Positions 59,526-64,000 of a DNA stretch of 64,000 nt are shown here, in pieces. Numbering within the stretch: the stretch's first letter is position 1; every line of letters begins with the position of its first letter. Source of the DNA: an uncultured Anaerolineae bacterium (GTDB lineage: Bacteria; Chloroflexota; Anaerolineae; Promineifilales; Promineifilaceae); the NCBI GenBank assembly GCA_905479495.1, contig CAJQMR010000034.1, positions 1 through 64,000 on the forward strand, in the 5' to 3' direction. The notes under the pieces are model-generated. The model saw only the letters and a list, made by a program, of their open reading frames with translations, was not told the DNA's origin and did not search any database. Made by a program: the position numbers and the translations under genes.

Positions 59526-60691
59526 GTCAGGAAATGGTCCAGCAGTCATATGAAAACAATAAGCAGATTCGTACGGCCGTTAACCGGCTCATTGACCTGC
59601 TGGAATGGCTTCATCCCGAACCCAGCCCCGATATTTTCACCCTGCGTGACTACCGCACCCGTTACCGGTTAAATGGTCTGAAGCTGGCTGCTACCGCCAT
59701 TGACCGTTACCAGCGAATTAATCGGGCCATCGGCAACCATGTGCAAATGGGATTGTGCGAATATCATATCGGCCTAATTTACCTGCACGAAGGCGTGTTT
59801 CGTGGCGCGGTAACCCAGTTTGACCAGGCGCGGCAGCAATGGTCATTTGTCAATCAATCTGCCGCTGTATCCCTGACCCATTTGGCGAGGGCGGTGGCTT
59901 TGCAGCAAGCTGGCCATTACGAATCTGCTATGGTAAGCGTGGGGCGGGTAGCGAGCTGGCTGGAGCGGGCCCGTTTAGTCAAGCCAATCGTGGGCTGGCA
60001 CGATTTTGAGAAGCAGGTAATGGCTTACGTGGCGGAGCTGCAAGCCGAGCTGCGCCAACAGATGGAAGTTGCCTCAGAAACCGATGATGATGAATCGGAA
60101 GCCGATGATGCCGAGGCCGAAGACGCTGCTCCCGCCGAAGAAGCGGCTGCTGCCCAACATCAAGCCCCGGTTCCTGAACCAGATCCAGAAGCGGTAACGC
60201 GGCCAGATGGCGAAATTGTCACGCGATCAGATACGCCTTTGCCCATTTCGAATATGGACCGTGCCGCCTCGCCCCCCATCCCTGTGCCTGGGCACCGCCT
60301 GCTAGAAGATCGCTACGAATGGTATTTGGTTGAGGTACGCCCCCCCTCAGAATTCATGCCCGAGATTCATCAGGGCGATTGGCTGTTGGTTGATTTGCGT
60401 TCACGTCTTACTGAGGATGTGCAAGATACAGAACAGCCAATATTGATCGTGAAGAAAGAAGAGATTGACGGTACAATTCGGGCACGGCCGTTGGACCCCA
60501 AGGATAAGTTTCAGCGCATCTACCTTGTTATGCTGGCCGATTCGCCGACGGGGTCGTTTTGGGTCGATGAGACGACCGGCACCGTTACCCTCTCGTCCGA
60601 TATGGCCGCAATTGGCGTCAATCGTACCGAGATTTTAGGCGTTGTGGTGGGCTTCTGGCGACCCATGGTGAATGTCATGGTGGCCGATTAG
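59522..60691 (+). CDS. Helical-repeat protein with S24/LexA-like C-terminal domain, operon gene 3
   Basis: Protein of 389 residues that I cannot assign to a named family. The N-terminal 180 residues are helical with TPR-like pairs (YHIGLIYLHEGVFRGAVTQF, LARAVALQQAGHYESAMVSV). A very acidic Ala/Glu/Pro linker (about 185-245) follows. The C-terminal 130 residues resemble an S24/LexA-type beta fold: PPSEFMPEIHQGDWLLVDLR, then PILIVKKEEIDGTI. A Ser and Lys fall near the places of the usual dyad, but spacing is imperfect (SEFMP rather than SMxP). Translationally coupled to two SPFH genes, which suggests a soluble partner or sensor for that membrane complex. Confidence 0.6.
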   Translation: MSQEMVQQSYENNKQIRTAVNRLIDLLEWLHPEPSPDIFTLRDYRTRYRLNGLKLAATAIDRYQRINRAIGNHVQMGLCEYHIGLIYLHEGVFRGAVTQFDQARQQWSFVNQSAAVSLTHLARAVALQQAGHYESAMVSVGRVASWLERARLVKPIVGWHDFEKQVMAYVAELQAELRQQMEVASETDDDESEADDAEAEDAAPAEEAAAAQHQAPVPEPDPEAVTRPDGEIVTRSDTPLPISNMDRAASPPIPVPGHRLLEDRYEWYLVEVRPPSEFMPEIHQGDWLLVDLRSRLTEDVQDTEQPILIVKKEEIDGTIRARPLDPKDKFQRIYLVMLADSPTGSFWVDETTGTVTLSSDMAAIGVNRTEILGVVVGFWRPMVNVMVAD

Positions 60692-60723
60692 CTGGCGCTA
60701 AATAACCCGAGGAAGAGTGATTC

Positions 60724-61653
60724 ATGGCAGAACAAATTTTAGTCGTTGGTGCAATCCTGCTCGATTCACGGGGTAAGCCGGTTGATGGCTTGGCTCCCAA
60801 CATGTCCAATCCCGCCGAAATTCGCGTGACGCGGGGTGGCACGGCGCGAAATGTCGCCGAAAATTTGGGCCGATTGGGCGCTGATGTGCGTCTGATTTCT
60901 GCTGTGGGTGGTGACCTGATTGGGCGGCGGTTGGTAAGCCAAACGGCCGAATCTGGGGTGGACACTGAATTTGTACAGGTGATGGCTGGTGAAAACACGG
61001 GTGCCTACATCGCTTTTCTGGAAGAAAACGGGGTGCTTTCTGTGGCTTTGGATGATGTGCGCGTGCTGCGCCACATCACGCCGGGCTATCTAAACCGGCA
61101 CCGCAGCCTGTTTAAAGAAGCCGACATGGTAATGATGGACGGCAGCCTCAGCCCAGATTCGATGGCCACGGTGGCCCGTCTGTGTGCCAAATATGACAAA
61201 CCTCTGTGTGCTGATCCTTCCTCGGCGCGGCTGGCTTTTAAATTACGGCCGTATCTCCACCAGCTCCATTTAGTTGTGCCCAATGAGATTGAAGCCGCTG
61301 AACTATGCGAGTCCGATTTTGATGGCTACGATGCCGAAGCCAGCCTGGAACTGGCGCGCTGCCTGGTGGGCAAAGGCGTAGAAAACGTCGTTGTGACCCT
61401 GGCCGATTTTGGCCTGGATTACGCCACCACCAGCGAGACGGGCTACATTCCGGCCAACTACAGCGAGGTGGTGGATTCTTCTGGCACGGGCGATGCGGTG
61501 ACGGCGGCCATCATGTTTGGTATGTTAAACGATCTGCCGCCTATCGAAGCGATTCGCCTGGGAGCCGCTGCCGCCAGCCTGACCCTGCAAACGGCCGAAA
61601 CCGTCGTGCCTGACCTCAGCCTGGACATGTTGTACGACCATTTGATTGTTTAA
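60724..61653 (+). CDS. PfkB-family sugar/nucleoside kinase
   Basis: ATP-dependent kinase of the ribokinase/PfkB family, 309 residues. Motifs: TRGGTARNVAENLGRLGADV (signature 1), VGGDLIGRRL, VVPNEIEAAELC, and the catalytic/anion-hole DSSGTGDAVTAAIMFGML (usual DTxGAGD, here SSGTGD with the base Asp kept). The pattern is closest in my reading to pseudouridine/adenosine-type members rather than phosphofructokinase, but the substrate is open. It starts 32 bases after the SPFH operon on the same strand. Confidence 0.88.
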   Translation: MAEQILVVGAILLDSRGKPVDGLAPNMSNPAEIRVTRGGTARNVAENLGRLGADVRLISAVGGDLIGRRLVSQTAESGVDTEFVQVMAGENTGAYIAFLEENGVLSVALDDVRVLRHITPGYLNRHRSLFKEADMVMMDGSLSPDSMATVARLCAKYDKPLCADPSSARLAFKLRPYLHQLHLVVPNEIEAAELCESDFDGYDAEASLELARCLVGKGVENVVVTLADFGLDYATTSETGYIPANYSEVVDSSGTGDAVTAAIMFGMLNDLPPIEAIRLGAAAASLTLQTAETVVPDLSLDMLYDHLIV

Positions 61654-61825
61654 ACAGTGGTGGGTTGCGAGCGGTTAGTTTTATCCAGGCACACAACGCA
61701 AACCACTAACTATCAGCTACTAAGTAAGCGGCTAACAACAACTTCCCATTCAGTTGGCCGCTTACTTCTAAACCGCCCGTACAAATACGCTAACTTATTT
61801 GCGGGTGGTCACTAACCACTAAAAT
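61654..61825. repeat. Gap with fold-back AAGTAAGCGGC / GCCGCTTACTT
   Basis: Perfect 11-bp arms at 61722-61732 and 61757-61767 lie amid further imperfect units GGTTAGT/ACTAACC. It fills the gap between the PfkB kinase and the lipid-kinase-like gene; probably another dispersed palindromic element or terminator. Confidence 0.6.
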
Positions 61826-62491
61826 ATGAACAACTGGCTCGGACTCGTTATTTGTTTGGTATACATTTTTGGCATCATCGGTGCGGCGGAGGGGCTGCGG
61901 CGCTGGCGCGGTTACTCCAGTGGTTTTACCCGTAAAGTGATCCATGTGGGTGTGGGGATGATGAGCTGGGCGCTCCATTTTTTGTTTGATACGCCCTGGT
62001 TTTTTGTTGCTGCCTGCGTCGCGTTTATGGTGATTAATTTGCTCGACTGGCGCTACGGCTTTTTTGCAGCCATGGCCAGCAGCGACCGCTCCAACCTGGG
62101 CACGGTTTATTTTCCGTTTGCGGCGGCCATTGTGGCCATTTTGTTTTGGGAGGAGCCGCCGCTGATGGTAGCGGCCCTGATGCCGCTGACCTGGGGGGAT
62201 GGCATGGCTCCGGTGGTGGGGAAGGCATACGGCCGTCGCCACTATGTTGTTCATACCAGCACCCGCACGTTAGAAGGATCGCTGGGCTTTTTTGCTGGCT
62301 GTTTGCTGTTTACCTGGCTGGCGCTGTGGGTGATGGGCGGTTCGCCAGAGATTTCCCCTGCGGCGGCGCTGCTACCTGCCCTGGTTATTACGGTGGTCAC
62401 AACGCTAGTCGAAGCAGTTTCCATTTGGGGATTAGATAATTTAACGATTACGGCCGTTGCTATTCTCATTTTGCAACTGTGGTCGTTCTAA
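61826..62491 (+). CDS. Dolichol/phytol kinase-like (SEC59/VTE5-type) membrane protein
   Basis: Integral membrane protein of 221 residues with about six to seven hydrophobic segments. Family marks: FTRKVIHVGVG (near 32-42), LTWGDGMAPVVGKAYGRRHY, and TLEGSLGFFAG, the pattern of CTP-dependent lipid/polyprenol kinases in the SEC59/DGK1/VTE5 group and of related CdsA-like proteins. It probably phosphorylates an isoprenoid or diacyl lipid alcohol. Whether it is a kinase or cytidylyltransferase is uncertain. Confidence 0.8.
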   Translation: MNNWLGLVICLVYIFGIIGAAEGLRRWRGYSSGFTRKVIHVGVGMMSWALHFLFDTPWFFVAACVAFMVINLLDWRYGFFAAMASSDRSNLGTVYFPFAAAIVAILFWEEPPLMVAALMPLTWGDGMAPVVGKAYGRRHYVVHTSTRTLEGSLGFFAGCLLFTWLALWVMGGSPEISPAAALLPALVITVVTTLVEAVSIWGLDNLTITAVAILILQLWSF

Positions 62492-62495
62492 ATGG

Positions 62496-62557
62496 AGTAA
62501 TTAGGTAATTGAGTAATTTAGTAACTTGCCAGTTCAATTACTTAATTACCCAATTAC
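62496..62557. repeat. GTAATTGAGTAATT-family palindromic element
   Basis: GAGTAATTAGGTAATTGAGT faces CAATTACTTAATTACCCAAT in the gap before the HAD gene. Matches the style and wording of the elements at 1863 and 37450. Confidence 0.85.
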
Positions 62558-62567
62558 GCCTTTTCAC

Positions 62568-63248
62568 ATGACTCGACCAACCCCAATTCCCTTCCAAGAT
62601 ATCCAGGCCATTTTGTTTGATATGGATGGCACGCTCATTGATACAGATGATACGGCCGTAGGGAAAGTGGTGCGCTGGTTACGGCCGTTTCTCGGTAAAC
62701 GTTCTCCCCGACTGGCCCGCTGGCTGGTCATGAAATTTGAATCGCCAACCAACGCCCTCATCACCCTGGCTGATGCCCTGCACCTGGATGAGCCACTGAA
62801 ATGGTTCACTACCTGGCAGCAGTCGCGGCGCAAAGATCCCTTTATTGCCAATTTTGAGATGATTCCTGGCGTGCTAGAAATGCTGCACGCGCTCCCCACA
62901 CATTATCGACTGGGCATTGTCACCACCCGCAGCCGCTATCAAATTGAAGGTTTTCTGGCCCAGTTCCCCGACATTGCCCCGCGCTTTGTTGTCACCTGTG
63001 GCTCGCAAGACACGCGCCGTCTCAAGCCACATCCATCTCCCATTCAAGAAGCGGCCCGTCGGCTGACTTTGCCCGAATCTGCCTGCCTGATGGTGGGCGA
63101 TACCACAGTGGACATGCACTCGGCCCGTCGGGCCGGAGCATGGCGTGTGGGTGTGCTTTGTGGCTTTGGAGAGGAGGGGGAACTGTGCCGGACCGGGGCG
63201 CAACTGATTCTCTCTAGCACGGCCGATTTGGCCGAATACCTACTCTGA
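62568..63248 (+). CDS. HAD-superfamily hydrolase
   Basis: Phosphatase-type HAD protein of 226 residues with a helical cap (subfamily I). Motif I is ILFDMDGTLIDTDD (nucleophile Asp), motif II IVTTRSR (Thr), motif III Lys in RRLKPHPSPI, and motif IV MVGDTTVDMHSA. All four are intact. Similar to phosphoglycolate phosphatase/PpaX-like enzymes; substrate not deducible. Start: ATG at 62568 just after a palindromic element. Its 3' end overlaps the convergent methyltransferase gene by 9 bases. Confidence 0.92.
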   Translation: MTRPTPIPFQDIQAILFDMDGTLIDTDDTAVGKVVRWLRPFLGKRSPRLARWLVMKFESPTNALITLADALHLDEPLKWFTTWQQSRRKDPFIANFEMIPGVLEMLHALPTHYRLGIVTTRSRYQIEGFLAQFPDIAPRFVVTCGSQDTRRLKPHPSPIQEAARRLTLPESACLMVGDTTVDMHSARRAGAWRVGVLCGFGEEGELCRTGAQLILSSTADLAEYLL

Positions 63249-63911
63249 ATGAATGTACAGGCCAATATTTTGCCCGCGAAAGTTGAGGCGAAACGGTTCA
63301 ACCACCAGATTTTTAGCCAGCGCATACTCTACCAAACAGGCCATCCAATGCTGGCCCGGCGCAGGCAGCAGCGGTTCATCAATGATACAGCAGGGCAGCA
63401 AGACAACCTTTTTGCCGCTGGCTGCGGCCACGTCGATGAGCTGGATGTTGCAGCCGTGGGCGTGCATTGAGACCAATAAATCAAACGAGTCTGCCAGTTC
63501 TGGGGCAAAGGGTTGTGTCAATCGGGGGATGGTGTCCGTGGCGGCAATTTTTACCCGGCGGTTGAGGGTTAAATCTTTGTATTTGCTGGGCAGCGCTTGT
63601 TCAACGGGATCAATCACCGTGGCGTCCCAGCCGCTTTGTTGCAGCAGAAAAGCAAGCAGTCCTTTGCCGCCACCCACATCCGCTACCCGCCCTTTGGGAA
63701 GCCGACGCAAAATCCACTCATGCATCAGCTGAAAGCGAAACTTTTTCATCTTGGGCAGTTCGTTGCTTTCCGGTAAGGTAGCCAGGGTGGGGGAAGTGGC
63801 TAAAACGGAGGCGGGGACGGGGCTTTCGGTGTGTGTAACGGCGCTTTGGCTTTGTCGGGTGAGCGCCTGAAATAGCTGAGCTTTTTCTCGCTTATGCTTT
63901 CGTTTGGTCAT
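63240..63911 (-). CDS. Class I SAM-dependent methyltransferase-like protein
   Basis: Protein of 223 residues. A Lys/Arg-rich N-terminus (MTKRKHKREKAQLFQALTRQ) and a disordered Ser/Pro/Thr stretch precede a Rossmann-type SAM domain. Motif I is RVADVGGGKGLLAFLLQQSG (near 77-96), motif II TVIDPVEQ. Later segments are LADSFDLLVSMHAHGCNIQL and KKVVLLPCCIID. A His-Gly-Cys segment occupies the catalytic position rather than a DPPY/NPPY motif, so protein, lipid or RNA could be the substrate. Start: ATG at 63911, two bases after the stop of the gene upstream. Confidence 0.75.
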   Translation of the reverse strand: MTKRKHKREKAQLFQALTRQSQSAVTHTESPVPASVLATSPTLATLPESNELPKMKKFRFQLMHEWILRRLPKGRVADVGGGKGLLAFLLQQSGWDATVIDPVEQALPSKYKDLTLNRRVKIAATDTIPRLTQPFAPELADSFDLLVSMHAHGCNIQLIDVAAASGKKVVLLPCCIIDEPLLPAPGQHWMACLVEYALAKNLVVEPFRLNFRGQNIGLYIHSE

Positions 63912-63913
63912 GC

Positions 63914-64000
63914 TTATGCTTTCGTTTGGTGCAGGATGTGGTAGAGGACGATGCTGAAGGCGACGTGAACATTGAGCGACTGTCCTTTCCCATACATCGG
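63914..64000 (-). CDS. SpoU/TrmH-family RNA 2'-O-methyltransferase (C-terminal end only)
   Basis: The last 28 codons of a gene that enters from the right edge. The visible residues PMYGKGQSLNVHVAFSIVLY correspond to the conserved SPOUT motif 3 (GxxxSLNVxxAxxIxLY) at the C-terminus of SpoU methyltransferases, which methylate ribose 2'-OH in tRNA or rRNA. The stop is two bases before the ATG of the next methyltransferase-like gene, so the two share a message. Confidence 0.85.
   Translation of the reverse strand, partial: PMYGKGQSLNVHVAFSIVLYHILHQTKA

Overview
The window looks like a chromosomal segment of a free-living bacterium, most likely a Chloroflexota (Anaerolineae/Ardenticatenia-like) lineage. 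This is an inference, not a database result. It rests on the gene mix (PAS-LuxR one-component regulators, several SPFH/band-7 proteins, paired penicillin-acylase-type Ntn hydrolases, CoxD/CoxE/XdhC-type accessory genes, a CQYC/CPYC protein disulfide oxidoreductase) and on LPLI/LPVV-type hydrophobic motifs in secreted proteins. Almost all of it is ordinary dense coding sequence on both strands. I see no prophage, transposase, CRISPR array or rRNA. One tRNA (Val, GAC) is present.

Layout. 1-6 kb: ftsK (cut by the left edge), an S1-domain protein, birA, a small acidic membrane protein and an SPFH protein. 6-13.3 kb: two tandem penicillin-acylase-family enzymes and two paralogous PAS-LuxR regulators with a hairpin-rich gap between them. 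13.5-24.9 kb: small membrane and secreted proteins, a 2056-residue alpha-2-macroglobulin-like protein that has lost its thioester, a haem-binding protein and an OmpR-type two-component pair. 25-33 kb: a rightward run with patatin, prepilin peptidase, a KDPG-aldolase-like protein lacking its catalytic residues, a GNAT plus MenC/NSAR pair, proC, a pabB-pabC fusion and an AT-richer hypothetical. 33.2-43.6 kb, leftward: XdhC, CAP, NUDIX, nth, a CoxE/CoxD-like VWA and AAA pair, an S41-type lipoprotein, a short-chain dehydrogenase with an in-frame TGA, a TlpA-like thioredoxin and tryptophanase. 44-56.6 kb: cold shock protein, RlmI-like methyltransferase, deacetylase, the PDO/thioredoxin reductase pair, a P-loop/DUF4287 fusion, two SPFH genes, an FMN alpha-hydroxyacid oxidase, a GT39-type membrane enzyme and a large M23/SH3/glycosidase-like protein. 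56.7-64 kb: tRNA-Val, then a three-gene operon of two SPFH proteins and a helical-repeat/S24-like protein, a PfkB kinase, a dolichol/phytol-kinase-like enzyme, a HAD hydrolase, a methyltransferase and the end of a SpoU-type RNA methylase.

The most striking signal is at DNA level. The perfect 8-bp palindrome ACGGCCGT, often extended to GAAACGGCCGTTTC, occurs about 105 times by my hand count, roughly once per 600 bases. It appears inside genes in all three frames (encoding TAV, NGR or RP), in gaps, and as self-complementary pairs that form hairpins. About one copy would be expected by chance. It resembles the cyanobacterial HIP1 phenomenon but with a different sequence.

On top of this, the gaps carry several families of short palindromic elements. 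One of them (GGAGATTGGAGA family) also sits inside two genes in the same reading frame without breaking them, like the Rickettsia palindromic elements. In the penicillin acylase it lies just upstream of the predicted autoprocessing serine.
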